Below, in pieces: positions 1 to 8,192 of a DNA stretch of 64,000 bases; position 1 is the first letter of the stretch, and each line of letters opens with the position of its first letter. A model generated the notes under the pieces. That model saw nothing but the letters and a program-made list of their open reading frames with translations, was not told where the DNA came from and did not search any database. Made by a program: the position numbers and the translations under genes. Location of the stretch: NCBI GenBank assembly GCA_029867005.1, contig CP123443.1, forward strand, positions 620,001 through 684,000, read 5' to 3'. The stretch comes from Candidatus Haliotispira prima (GTDB taxonomy: Bacteria > Spirochaetota > Spirochaetia > SP-2023).

Positions 1-457
1 TGGCTTCAAAGAACAAATACAGTTTGTAATCCGTATTGGCGGCAAGAACATCGGCCAGAGTAAGACCATTGGTAAAGTCACTGCCATAGTGCTGGCTGAT
101 ACTAAACTTGCGAGTGCCGCCGGCCGGAATGTCGAGACTGACATAACCGGCATTGGCTTCTGCTTGTACTTTGGTGGGGGCCGCTTCCGTAGCCAAGCGA
201 ATAACCGCCCCTATGTTGGTGAGTGCTAAGCTGCTGCTCATTTCCAGTTGCACGGAAGAGACCACAGCGGTAGCAGAAAGGGAAATAGGTGATTTTGCGG
301 GTGAGTTACTGTTGTCGGACAGCGGCGCACAGGCGAGCAGAGACAGACTGAGAACGGACAGCAAAAGGGAGGGGAGAAGGCGTAAAAAAAATGAATAGAA
401 AAGATTGTAACTAGTTGATATACAAGAAAATAACTGCTTACTTTCTAAAGTAGTGTG
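1..457 (-). CDS. Family A lipoprotein, 3' end outside window (phase-off copy)
   Basis: The N-terminal part of a lipoprotein whose C-terminus lies beyond base 1. The frame runs from the heptamer repeat through a hydrophobic stretch to a lipobox LSLLAC followed by APLSD. It then matches the copies at 743-1687 and 2245-3201 (AEANAGYVSLDIPA, KFSISQHYGSDF). No ATG/GTG with a ribosome site exists in this frame; the only possible start in the signal peptide is a TTG at 364, which would leave no positive n-region. The ATG at 537 is out of frame. I see a secreted, lipid-anchored surface or periplasmic protein of unknown function; outer-membrane display is inference. Confidence 0.7.
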
Positions 458-621
458 ATATTGGATATTGGATATTGGATATTGGATATTATACTGTTTT
501 TACCGATATCCGTCAATATTGAGTCTCGTTTTTTCATGGGGGGTGCTCCTCCGGGAAAATAGGTAAATGGGCAAAGTGCCCTTGCGAGTTGATTGTATAT
601 TCGTTTAGGGTTTTTTGGCAA
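457..621 (-). promoter_or_regulatory. Phase-switch leader 1: promoter, SD, ATG and heptamer run
   Basis: Reading on the minus strand: -35 TTGCCA (621-616), 18-nt spacer, -10 TACAAT (597-592), SD GGAGGAG, ATG at 537. The ATG opens a peptide beginning MKKRDSILTDIG and then enters GATATTG repeats (457-490; 4 full units plus GATATT). Its frame stops at TAG (447-445) just past the repeat. The lipoprotein frame after the repeat is offset so that one more 7-nt unit would join the two. The heptamer contains no stop codon in any frame. Confidence 0.75.
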
Positions 622-742
622 GGGGGGGGGCCACCACCCCTCCTGGGGAGGGGAATGACCACAGCGGGGGTTATTTGGGGCCATTAGACGGGGGGCCTAT
701 GTGTAAAGGGAATGTGTCATGACCTTAAGGTAAAGAATACAA

Positions 743-1687
743 TTACGGACTACTATAGCGCGTAAGTGATGCTTCAGGCTCATCTGTTCTAAGGCCATCT
801 GTGCTTTGTAATCGAACAGTCTTTCCGGATATTTTTGTCGTGTCATCAATACTTACCAGATAGTAGTATTTATCAGAATCAGGATAGCTGCCACCCAGTT
901 TAGATATATTAGAAATAAATCCTGACGTAGGTATGATTAGACCCAGAGAAAGGGTTCCAATGACTTGTAATTCTGTACCATCTGCTGTGTGACTACTCAA
1001 AGTAATAGAAGCAATAGAAGCTAAATTAACTTTTGTATAAGCGACAAGAACACCTTTCTGATTTTCACTGTATCCCCATTCAGAAAGGCTTCCCACAAAC
1101 TGCTTATTTGTCTGCGCATTATTCCATACGGCATCCCCTGCCCCGGGCAGCGTAGCGGTAGTAAATCGCAGAATTACTACATCATTGTTGAGGGTGGCCC
1201 CCTCAACCGTGGTTTCCGATGGAATAGCGTCGGGTTCAAAAAACAGATACAGTTTGTATTGAGTATTAGCGGTAAGGACATCGGCCAGAGTAAGACCATC
1301 CGTAAAATCACTGCCATAGTGTTGGCTGATACTGAATTTTCTTGGGCTGTTGGCCGGAATGTCCAGGCTGACATAACCCGCATTGGCTGCTGCTTCTGTC
1401 TTGGTAGGAGCGGCTTTTTCAGCCAGACGAATAACGGCACCGATGTTGGTGAGTACTACAGCACTGTTCATTTCCAATTGTACAGAAGAGACCACAGCAG
1501 TAGCGGAAAGGGTAATTGTTGACTTTGCGGGCGGATCACTGTTGTCCGACAGCGGCGCACAGGCGAGCAGAGACAGACTAAAAATGGACAGAAAAAGGAG
1601 AGGGAGAAGGCGGAAGAAAAATGAACAAAAAAGACTGTAACTAGTTGATATACAAAAAAATAACGGCTTGTTTTCTAAAGTAGTGTG
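743..1687 (-). CDS. Family A lipoprotein (phase-off copy)
   Basis: The open frame is 315 codons from the end of the heptamer repeat to the stop. It starts HTTLE, passes a hydrophobic segment and reaches lipobox LSLLAC. The mature part has no recognised domain. Its conserved landmarks are AGYVSLDIPANSPRKFSISQ, QFVGSLSEWGYSENQKG and, near the end, KLGGSYPDSDKYYY. The first GTG/ATG (1495) lies after the lipobox, and unlike other copies even a TTG is missing in the signal peptide. A normal start is therefore absent, and translation must come from the ATG at 1767 by a frame change. The distance from that ATG to the stop is 1025 nt, one nucleotide short of a multiple of three. Probable surface lipoprotein; function unknown. 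Confidence 0.7.
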   Translation of the reverse strand, partial: HTTLENKPLFFCISTSYSLFCSFFFRLLPLLFLSIFSLSLLACAPLSDNSDPPAKSTITLSATAVVSSVQLEMNSAVVLTNIGAVIRLAEKAAPTKTEAAANAGYVSLDIPANSPRKFSISQHYGSDFTDGLTLADVLTANTQYKLYLFFEPDAIPSETTVEGATLNNDVVILRFTTATLPGAGDAVWNNAQTNKQFVGSLSEWGYSENQKGVLVAYTKVNLASIASITLSSHTADGTELQVIGTLSLGLIIPTSGFISNISKLGGSYPDSDKYYYLVSIDDTTKISGKTVRLQSTDGLRTDEPEASLTRYSSP

Positions 1688-1848
1688 ATATTGGATATTG
1701 GATATTGGATATTGGATATTGTACTGTTTTTACCGATATCCGTCAATATTGGGTCTCGTTCTTTCATGGGATGCTCCTTTGGGAAAATAGGTAAATGGGC
1801 CAAATGCCTTTGCAAGTTTATTGTATATTCGTTTAGGGGTTTTGGCAA
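1687..1848 (-). promoter_or_regulatory. Phase-switch leader 2
   Basis: Minus strand: -35 TTGCCA (1848-1843), 17-nt spacer, -10 TACAAT (1825-1820), SD AAAGGAG, ATG at 1767 opening MKERDPILTDIG, then GATATTG units from 1687 to 1720. The leader frame ends at the conserved TAG after SNITLL. It is out of frame with the lipoprotein at 743-1687 by the same single step as the other copies. Confidence 0.75.
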
Positions 1849-2049
1849 GGGGCAGGGACGGGAGTTTTAGACGGGATTCGAGTGTCACCACCCTTAGCTC
1901 CTCCCTTGGAGGGGAATGACCACCCCTGACCCCTCCAAGGGAGGGGAATGACCACAGTGGGGGTTAGTTGGGTCTATTAGACTGGGGGCTGGGTGAGCTT
2001 GTTGAACCTCGCTTAAAGCACTGAACAAATGAGTATTGAAAAATCAAGT

Positions 2050-2232
2050 TTATTGGGTAATTAATTGTACATTTTGTATCGTCTGTATACCGATATATTG
2101 TGCCACATTGAGTTCATACTTAAGTTCTAAGATAAGATTACCTGTAGAATCAAAATTATTTTCGGCTGCCGGGTCAGAAGTCGGCATCGCAATAATACAG
2201 CTCAAGTAGGCATCAAAATTAACGGACTTCGT
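2050..2232 (-). pseudogene. 3' remnant of a family B lipoprotein
   Basis: A 61-codon open stretch ending in TAA encodes KSVNFDAYLSCII, then SDPAAENNFDSTGNL and QTIQNVQLIT. This is the C-terminus of the family B genes at 5005-6081 and 8193-9242. It starts abruptly 12 nt downstream of the stop of the family A gene at 2245. It has no start or signal peptide of its own. The simplest reading is a recombination or gene-replacement scar, where a family A gene took over a family B locus and left the old 3' end. Confidence 0.7.
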
Positions 2233-2244
2233 TAAAGAATACGA

Positions 2245-3201
2245 TTATGGGTTGCTATAACGGTTGAGAGGCACTCGGTACTCCATTGCCGAAAAGGAAC
2301 TTGTAACTTGTAATTGAAGAGCTGTTCCGGATATGTTATTATTCTTTTCTGCACCTATCAGATAGTAATAGTTATCTGTATCAGGATAGCTACCGCCCAA
2401 TTTATCAGTATTAAAAAGAAATGACGGGTCAGGGCTAAATGAACCTACGGCAAACGTCCCTAAGGTTTGGTTGAGCTTGTCTTCTCCTCTGCGAGTCGTC
2501 AATGTAAAAGTACTAAAACCATTGAGTAATCGTGCATAGGCCACAAAAACGCCCTTTTGATTTTCGTTGTAGCTCCATTCGGACAGGCTGCCGACAAACT
2601 GCTCTCCTGTCTGCGAACGGGCCCATGCGTCATCCCCTGCGGGGGGTAGCGCAGCGGTGGTGAAGGAAAGAGCCGCTGTATCATTGGCAATGGTGGCTTC
2701 TTTAATGGTGGCCCCTGCAATGGTGGTTCCGGCCGGAATGGTATTGGCTTCAAAGAACAAATACAGTTTGTAATCCGTATTGGGTGCAAGTACATCAGCC
2801 AGAGTAAGACCATCCGTAAAATCACTGCCATAGTGTTGGCTGATACTGAATTTTCTTGGGCTGTTGGCCGGAATGTCCAGGCTGACATAACCCGCATTGG
2901 CTTCTGCCTCTGCCTTAGTCGGGGCCGCTTCCGTGGCCGGGCGAATAACCGCCCCTATGTCGGAGAGTGCTAAGCTGCTGCTCATCTCCAGTTGCACGGA
3001 AGAGACCACAGCGGTAGCAGAAAGGGAAATAGTTGACTTTGCGGGTGAGTTACTGTTGTCGGACAGCGGGGCACAGGCGAGCAGAGACAGACTGAGAACG
3101 GACAGCAAAAGGAAGGGGAGAAGGCGGAAAAAAAATGAACAAAAAAGACTATAACTAATTGATATGCAAATAAATAACGGCTTGTTTTCTAAAGTAGTGT
3201 G
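2245..3201 (-). CDS. Family A lipoprotein (phase-off copy)
   Basis: A frame of 319 codons from the repeat, with the lipobox LSLLAC at about residue 50 of the post-repeat frame. The mature region is closely related to the copies at 1-457 and 743-1687 (KFSISQHYGSDFTDGLTLAD, EQFVGSLSEWSYNENQKG, KLGGSYPDTDNYYYLIG). A TTG at 3108 is the only possible start near the signal peptide. It has no SD and would give a signal peptide without a basic n-region, so I do not believe it. The real ATG is probably 3281, currently out of frame (1037 nt to the stop). Family A has no domain that I recognise. Confidence 0.72.
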   Translation of the reverse strand, partial: HTTLENKPLFICISISYSLFCSFFFRLLPFLLLSVLSLSLLACAPLSDNSNSPAKSTISLSATAVVSSVQLEMSSSLALSDIGAVIRPATEAAPTKAEAEANAGYVSLDIPANSPRKFSISQHYGSDFTDGLTLADVLAPNTDYKLYLFFEANTIPAGTTIAGATIKEATIANDTAALSFTTAALPPAGDDAWARSQTGEQFVGSLSEWSYNENQKGVFVAYARLLNGFSTFTLTTRRGEDKLNQTLGTFAVGSFSPDPSFLFNTDKLGGSYPDTDNYYYLIGAEKNNNISGTALQLQVTSSFSAMEYRVPLNRYSNP

Positions 3202-3363
3202 ATATTGGATATTGGATATTGGATATTGGATATTATACTGTTTCTACCGATATCAGTCAATATTTGGTCTCGTTTTTTCATGGGGGTGCTCCTTTGGGAA
3301 AATGGGTAAGAGGGCAAAGTGCCCTTGCAGATTTATTGTATATTCGTTTAGGAATTTTTGCAA
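3201..3363 (-). promoter_or_regulatory. Phase-switch leader 3
   Basis: Minus strand: -35 TTGCAA (3363-3358), 17-nt spacer, -10 TACAAT (3340-3335), SD AAAGGAG eight bases before ATG 3281, leader MKKRDQILTDIGRN, heptamer run 3201-3234. Ends at the conserved TAG in frame 0; the lipoprotein needs +1. Confidence 0.75.
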
Positions 3364-3616
3364 GGGGGGGGCCTTATAAAGGCGTCAGAATGCCACCACC
3401 CCTAACCACCCCTGACCCCTCCAAGGGAGGGGAATGACCACCCCTGACCCCTCTCCAAGGGAGGGGAATGGTAGGTGAGCCTGTAGAACCTGGCAAGGGG
3501 CCCATTTTACGGGAGGGAGAGCCGTCACGCAGTTGTATACTCTCTGATAGGGTGCTTAGCTCATGGCCCTGCCCTAACCCTCCGAGATATAAGTACAACC
3601 GTTTATTTAAAGCTGG

Positions 3617-4606
3617 CTACTCGGTTACTAGTACCGAATTTCTAATGTGGATAATCGAAGAAGGGTCTCCTCCGTAAAATTCATCCAATCGAACTGTATC
3701 AGTAATACTACCTGATCTTATCACCGTATCCCAAAGCTCTACGTTTGTGCCGGGTCCTGAGGGGGCCATATTATATAAATCATAGAATACACCTGGTGGG
3801 GTAGAATTGCTAAAAGGACGCATAAGCGTAGAGGATTCAGAGAATTCATATGTACGATTACTAACAGTAAAAGCATAGGGCCCGCCTCCTCTGTGCAAGT
3901 AGTGGTATCTGAACGGAAGTAGATAGCTTTCAGAAGTCTTATGCTCTATGGCCGGAGAAGTACTGCCGGCAGCTACTTTGTCATAGAGACTACTGTATCT
4001 TCCTCTTGTAGTAGGGTACGTACTTGGAAAATTCTCCGTGGTGAATTCCAGCTTTTCTATGGTTGTCCCTGTAGCATCTGTTATCTCGTAGAAATGAGCA
4101 TAGTATTTGGTGTTCGGGTGTAATAGTTCCGGCGCGGCGGTGACGGCACTGACAAAGCCTGTAGCTTGCCCGTCAACAGAAATCGTGATATTGGCATTAA
4201 ACTTAGCCACAGTCATTTTATCGGTCATCGAAAGATAGACGGTTCTCGGCGTTCCGTCCGCTTTGGTCTTTCTGGTATAAAAACCCGGCAAGTCTTTGAC
4301 ACTTGCATAGGCAGCCGGTTCCGTTTCCCTGCTGACCACAACGCCTATTGTCTTTACACCCTCGGTGCCGTTGTCCAATTGGACCAGTCCCTCCCGCATG
4401 GAGACCCATGCCATGGAGGTGTTTAGGCTTGCGGCAGCCGGAGGTGCCGGGTCCTTACTGTCGCCTGAGATCGGGGCACAACCGAGTACAGTTACACCGA
4501 TAAAAAACAGGAAAAGGAAGGGTAAAAGACGAAAGGGAAGTGAGTAAAAAGGTTTAGGACGGTTTGTAGGGGAGTGAAATAATGGCTTGTTTTCTAAAGT
4601 AGTGTG
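3617..4606 (-). CDS. Family C lipoprotein (phase-off copy)
   Basis: A frame of 330 codons from the heptamer run. It passes a hydrophobic stretch to lipobox TVLGC, then a Pro/Ala-rich linker, then the family C core: MAWVSMREGLVQLDNGTEG, ASVKDLPGFYTRKTKADGTP, YLSMTDKMTVAKFN, ELLHPNTKYYAHFYE and a C-terminal SVLVTE. Relatives sit at 15453, 16883 and 19498. The first in-frame ATG (4414) is inside the mature protein, so it is not the true start. ATG 4686 is out of frame (1070 nt to the stop). Likely a lipid-anchored surface protein of unknown function; the fold was not recognised. Confidence 0.7.
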   Translation of the reverse strand, partial: HTTLENKPLFHSPTNRPKPFYSLPFRLLPFLFLFFIGVTVLGCAPISGDSKDPAPPAAASLNTSMAWVSMREGLVQLDNGTEGVKTIGVVVSRETEPAAYASVKDLPGFYTRKTKADGTPRTVYLSMTDKMTVAKFNANITISVDGQATGFVSAVTAAPELLHPNTKYYAHFYEITDATGTTIEKLEFTTENFPSTYPTTRGRYSSLYDKVAAGSTSPAIEHKTSESYLLPFRYHYLHRGGGPYAFTVSNRTYEFSESSTLMRPFSNSTPPGVFYDLYNMAPSGPGTNVELWDTVIRSGSITDTVRLDEFYGGDPSSIIHIRNSVLVTE

Positions 4607-4768
4607 ATATTGGATATTGGATATTGGATATTGGATATTATACTGTTTCTATCAATATCAGTCAATATCTGGTCTCGTTTTTTCATGGGGGTGCTCCTTT
4701 GGGAAAATGGGTAAGTGGGCAAAGTGCCCTTGCAAATTTATTGTATATTCGTTTAGGGATTTTTGCAA
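4606..4768 (-). promoter_or_regulatory. Phase-switch leader 4
   Basis: Minus strand: -35 TTGCAA (4768-4763), 17-nt spacer, -10 TACAAT (4745-4740), SD AAAGGAG, ATG 4686 opening MKKRDQILTDIDRN, heptamer run 4606-4639, TAG after SNITLL. Same leader as the family A copies although the lipoprotein behind it is family C. Confidence 0.75.
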
Positions 4769-4857
4769 GGGGGGGGCCTTATAAAGGAGTCAGAATACCA
4801 CCACCCCTGCCCCTCCAAGGGAGGGGAATAACCACCCCTAACCCCTCCGGGGGAGGG

Positions 4858-4937
4858 GAATGGCAGGTGAGCCCGTCAAGTGGCAGGTGAGCCCGTCGAA
4901 TGGTAGGTGAGCTTGCCGAATGGTAGGTGAGCCTGTC
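4858..4937. repeat. Intergenic 20-mer tandem repeat, 4 copies
   Basis: Four consecutive 20-nt units of the form GAATGGTAGGTGAGCCTGTC with a few substitutions. The same unit occurs 4 times at 8046-8125, twice at 6286-6325 and once near 3470 and 20790. It always lies in the spacer between lipoprotein genes, next to G-rich CCAAGGGAGGGGAAT blocks. Copy number differs between loci. It does not code and is probably an interspersed repeat. Confidence 0.7.
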
Positions 4938-4964
4938 GAACCTGGCTTAAGCCGTGCAACTGTT

Positions 4965-4992
4965 CAGTGCCGGCATAAAACCGCCGGCACTG
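4965..4992 (-). terminator. Hairpin after family B gene
   Basis: A perfect 10-bp inverted repeat CAGTGCCGGC / GCCGGCACTG with an 8-nt loop, 12 nt past the stop of the gene at 5005. There is no clear U-run, so it may be a terminator or an mRNA 3' stabiliser. A related hairpin (8149-8184) follows the sister gene at 8193. Confidence 0.45.
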
Positions 4993-5004
4993 GACAAATA
5001 TGTA

Positions 5005-6081
5005 TTACCTGGTAATTAATCGTACGTTTTGTATTTGTTGCGTACCGATGTATTCTCCGGCATTGAATTGAATCGACAGTTCCAGCTGAAGATTACCTGT
5101 AGAATCAAAATTATTTTCGGATGCCGGATCAGAAGTCGGTATAGTAATAATACAGCTTAAATAAGCATCAAAATTAACGGACTTTGTTTGACCTGTTTCT
5201 AAACAAACGGCTTTACTGTTCATTCCCGAACCGTCTGTAATTTTGGGTGCTAATCCACCTTTAAAATAAGAAAATATTGTCTCATATTGGCCGAATGAAG
5301 CACCGTTAAAAGCCTTAGCATGAAATAAATAGATTTCTACTTCTTCTGCGGAGGTAATCGGTGAAGGTTCTGCCCATATCGGAACCACAACTCTCATTGG
5401 AAGTATCAGATATTCCTCTTTTTTGACTTCTATCTTTTGGAGGGTATCCCTGTCTGTGCTTGTTTTGGGTGTCGAAACCGTTTTTCCCTGAGTATCCGCT
5501 ATAAGTCCAGTGGAGGGAAAATATTGATCCCAAGAATGGATGCCAACATTGTTAGCCCCTTGCCTTCTTTCTAAAACGGGCAGAGTGGCAAACTTGGCGG
5601 TTGTAAAAGATTCTTGTGAGGCTAATTCTCTGCCTCGATAAATATTCAGGTAATAGGTCGTATTCTCTTTCAGAAAATGCTCTGCTGTGAGCGTGCTTAG
5701 GTCATCGGGTATGGTGTTTAAATGGGCCATAAAGACCTCTCTGCTTACGTCTTTTGTTAAGGTACGTGTGATGTATCCTTTACCAGGTTGGGCCGGAAGA
5801 GTTGTGGTTGCAGCCGCAGAAATTCCAAAGGTAAACTCCACCTCACCCTCTAATTCACTGGTTATGGAAAAAGTGAGTTCATTGGGGCCTATGTAAGGGA
5901 AGGTGACCGTATACTTGGATGCCGGGGGGTTCTTACTGTCGGACAGCGGGGCACAGGCGATCAGAGACAGACTGAGAACGGACAGCAAAAGGAAGGGGAG
6001 AAAACGTAAGAAAAATGAACAAAAAAGATTGCAACTAGTTGATATACAAGGAAATAATGGCTTGTTTTCTAAAGTAGTGTG
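5005..6081 (-). CDS. Family B lipoprotein (phase-off copy)
   Basis: A frame of 359 codons from the heptamer run through lipobox LSLIAC. The mature part carries the family B landmarks: YTVTFPYIGPNELTFSI, LKENTTYYLNIYRGRELAS, GIHSWDQYFPSTG, EEYLILPMRVVVPIWAEPSP, and an end IQNVRLITR. The paralogue is 8193-9242, and a 3' remnant lies at 2050. The only start near the signal peptide is a TTG at 5988 without SD. ATG 6161 is 1157 nt from the stop, one nucleotide short of in-frame. Function unknown; secretion and lipidation are inferred from the lipobox. Confidence 0.7.
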   Translation of the reverse strand, partial: HTTLENKPLFPCISTSCNLFCSFFLRFLPFLLLSVLSLSLIACAPLSDSKNPPASKYTVTFPYIGPNELTFSITSELEGEVEFTFGISAAATTTLPAQPGKGYITRTLTKDVSREVFMAHLNTIPDDLSTLTAEHFLKENTTYYLNIYRGRELASQESFTTAKFATLPVLERRQGANNVGIHSWDQYFPSTGLIADTQGKTVSTPKTSTDRDTLQKIEVKKEEYLILPMRVVVPIWAEPSPITSAEEVEIYLFHAKAFNGASFGQYETIFSYFKGGLAPKITDGSGMNSKAVCLETGQTKSVNFDAYLSCIITIPTSDPASENNFDSTGNLQLELSIQFNAGEYIGTQQIQNVRLITR

Positions 6082-6243
6082 ATATTGGATATTGGATATT
6101 GGATATTGGATATTGTACTGTTTATACCAATATCAGTCAATATCTGGTCTCGTTTTTTCATGGGGGTGCTCCTCTGAGAAAATGCGAAGATGGGCAAAGT
6201 GCGTTTGCGGGTTTATTGTATATTCGTTTAGGGGTTTTTGCAA
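6081..6243 (-). promoter_or_regulatory. Phase-switch leader 5
   Basis: Minus strand: -35 TTGCAA (6243-6238), 17-nt spacer, -10 TACAAT (6220-6215), SD GAGGAG, ATG 6161 opening MKKRDQILTDIGIN, heptamer run 6081-6114, conserved TAG in frame 0. Confidence 0.75.
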
Positions 6244-6285
6244 GGGGAGGCGATAGCCACCACCCCTGACCCCTCCAAGGGAGGG

Positions 6286-6325
6286 GAATGGTAGGTGAGC
6301 TTGCCGAATGGTAGGTGAGCCTGTC
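6286..6325. repeat. Intergenic 20-mer tandem repeat, 2 copies
   Basis: Two units of the same 20-mer as at 4858-4937 and 8046-8125, again between lipoprotein genes. The difference in copy number shows expansion or contraction at these sites. Confidence 0.65.
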
Positions 6326-6495
6326 GAACCTGGCAAGGGGCCTTTTGTACTAAATCCCAAACCGACGGTTGTGAGCGAAGTCCGAATCCGGTTTATATCC
6401 CGTATATTGCCGATAACAGATTCAGGGTGGCTATGGTAATCCGTGGGAGAATTATCCCCGGCCGGATTACCGCACATGATTATATTCAGTACAAC

Positions 6496-7863
6496 TTAAC
6501 GGTAAGACCACACATCATTCTTCTTATTGCTACCGTCCCGTCCCCCAATTACAAAAACATTATTGTTTAGCACTACGGCTGCAATATCATTGCGAAACGG
6601 AAATGCCGGAGTAGATGTCACTTGTGTCCAAGTGTTACCATCCGCAGACTTCCACACATCATTGCTCACTTGACTGAATGTATCTCCCCCAATCACAAAA
6701 ATTTCATTGCCTAATACTAATGATGCATGAAGATTTCGATCCGAAAATGCTGCACTGGCTGTCACTTGTGTCCATGAGGCACCGTCCGCAGATTTCCATA
6801 CATCACTGAGCCCGCTACCACCCGGATCTCCCCCGATCACAAAAATTTCATTGCCTAATGTCACTGATGCATAATGATAGCGAGCCGAAAATGCTGCATT
6901 GGCTGTCACTTGTGTCCATGAGGCACCATCCGCAGATTTCCACACATCATCTTTCGCGGTACCACCACTTTCCACACCCCCGATCACAAAAATCTCGTTG
7001 CCTAACACGACTGCTGTATGACCATGGCGATCCGAAAATGCTGCGTTGGCTGTCACTTGTGTCCATGAGAGACCGTCTGTCGATTTCCACACATCACTGC
7101 TCCTGGGCAATCCCCCAATCACAAAAATTTCATTGCCTAATACTACTACTTCATGATTACTGCGATCCGAAAATGCTGCGTTGGCTGTCACTTGTGTCCA
7201 TGAAGTACCATCTGTGGACTTCCACACATCATTGTGGCTGTTATTGGATGCATCCCTTCCTCCAATAACAAAAATTTCATTGCCCAGTACCCCTGCGGCA
7301 TGACCACTACGCGCAGAAAATGCTGCGCTGGCTGTCACCTGTGTCCAAGTTCCGGGAACGGTAATTGTCATGTTCGCGTCTATAGTCCCTGTATATTTGT
7401 TTGAGCCTGTTGCCCTGATGGTATAGCTGCCGCTGTCAGTCCGGACTGCATCCGCAGCCACGGTCACGGTACCACTGCCGGAGTCAATCGTGACTTTTGT
7501 TGCATTTGCTGTGCTTGGCCTGTTTGTGATTGTATAGCTCACCGTTTGTCCGGAACTTTCGTCTGCCCATACAGGGTCTGAGGTTCTGACTGTGGGGGCT
7601 GTTCCGAGATCGATGGCACTGTAGGTAACGGTACCTTGTATCTGCGGAGCTTTTGTGCCGTTGTCTGTGCCTGTGGCAGCCGGATCGTCACAGGCGGACA
7701 GAAACAGATGAATGAGAAAAATGGAAAAAAAGCAGAATGATGCGGGGAATCGGGGTTTCTTTGAAGAATTCAGTATGAGTTGGATATTGGATATTGGATA
7801 TTGGATATTGGATATTATGCTGTTTTTACCAATAGCAGTCAATATTTGGTCTTGTTTTTTCAT
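6496..7863 (-). CDS. Kelch-repeat lipoprotein, in frame with the heptamer leader
   Basis: A 455-residue protein starting at ATG 7863 (SD GGAGGAG). The start MKKQDQILTAIGKN is followed by residues encoded by the GATATTG run (SNIQYPISNIQ), a signal sequence and lipobox LFLSAC. Next comes a domain of about 100 residues rich in Thr/Val/Ser, like an immunoglobulin-type bacterial domain. Then come six repeats of about 45 residues with LGNEIFVIGG and DVWKS.DG.SWTQVT, diagnostic of Kelch motifs, which would close as a six-bladed propeller. Kelch propellers usually bind proteins or sugars; the ligand here is unknown. This is the only copy in which the shared leader reads straight into the lipoprotein (1368 nt, a multiple of three). 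Confidence 0.85.
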   Translation of the reverse strand: MKKQDQILTAIGKNSIISNIQYPISNIQLILNSSKKPRFPASFCFFSIFLIHLFLSACDDPAATGTDNGTKAPQIQGTVTYSAIDLGTAPTVRTSDPVWADESSGQTVSYTITNRPSTANATKVTIDSGSGTVTVAADAVRTDSGSYTIRATGSNKYTGTIDANMTITVPGTWTQVTASAAFSARSGHAAGVLGNEIFVIGGRDASNNSHNDVWKSTDGTSWTQVTANAAFSDRSNHEVVVLGNEIFVIGGLPRSSDVWKSTDGLSWTQVTANAAFSDRHGHTAVVLGNEIFVIGGVESGGTAKDDVWKSADGASWTQVTANAAFSARYHYASVTLGNEIFVIGGDPGGSGLSDVWKSADGASWTQVTASAAFSDRNLHASLVLGNEIFVIGGDTFSQVSNDVWKSADGNTWTQVTSTPAFPFRNDIAAVVLNNNVFVIGGRDGSNKKNDVWSYR

Positions 7864-7968
7864 GGGGGTGCTCCTCCGTACAAAATGGGTAGGTGGATAA
7901 ATGGGCAAAGTGCGTTTGCGGGTTTATTGTTGCGAGTTTATTGTATATTCGTTTAGGGGTTTTTGCAA
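7783..7968 (-). promoter_or_regulatory. Phase-switch leader 6 (in-frame, on)
   Basis: Minus strand: -35 TTGCAA (7968-7963), 17-nt spacer, -10 TACAAT (7945-7940), SD, ATG 7863, heptamer run 7783-7816 (4 full units plus GATATT). The sequence after the repeat differs from the other copies: it lacks the CTACTTTAG stop block and continues open into the Kelch gene. Confidence 0.75.
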
Positions 7969-8045
7969 GGGGAGGCGACAGCCACCACCCCTGACCCCTC
8001 CAAGGGAGGGGAATTGACCACCCCTAACCCCCCGGGAGGGGAGGG

Positions 8046-8125
8046 GAATGGTAGGTGAGCCCGTCGAATGGTAGGTGAGCTTGCCGAATGGTAGGTGAGC
8101 CCGTCGAATGGTAGGTGAGCTTGTC
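8046..8125. repeat. Intergenic 20-mer tandem repeat, 4 copies
   Basis: Four units of the GAATGGTAGGTGAGCCCGTC-type 20-mer downstream of the family B gene at 8193, followed by the hairpin at 8149-8184. Same element as at 4858-4937. Confidence 0.7.
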
Positions 8126-8148
8126 GAACCTCACTTAAGCCGTGCAAC

Positions 8149-8184
8149 TGTTCAGTGCCCGCGTAAAACCGCCGGCACTGAACA
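8149..8184 (-). terminator. Hairpin after family B gene
   Basis: Inverted repeat TGTTCAGTGCC / GGCACTGAACA (11 bp), just past the stop at 8193. No U-run. Same position and sequence type as the hairpin at 4965-4992. Confidence 0.45.
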
Positions 8185-8192
8185 GATGCGTA

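Noticed and set aside
457..490. Heptamer runs as a simple promoter spacer repeat
   Set aside because: The -35/-10 pair lies upstream of the ATG in every copy, and the repeat lies inside a translated leader.
3106..3108. TTG at 3108 (and similar TTGs at 364, 5988, 9149, 16538) as real lipoprotein starts
   Set aside because: No SD, no basic n-region in the resulting signal peptide, and some copies have no such codon at all.
4858..4937. 20-mer tandem repeats as a CRISPR array
   Set aside because: Units directly abut each other, with no spacers and no dyad of CRISPR type.
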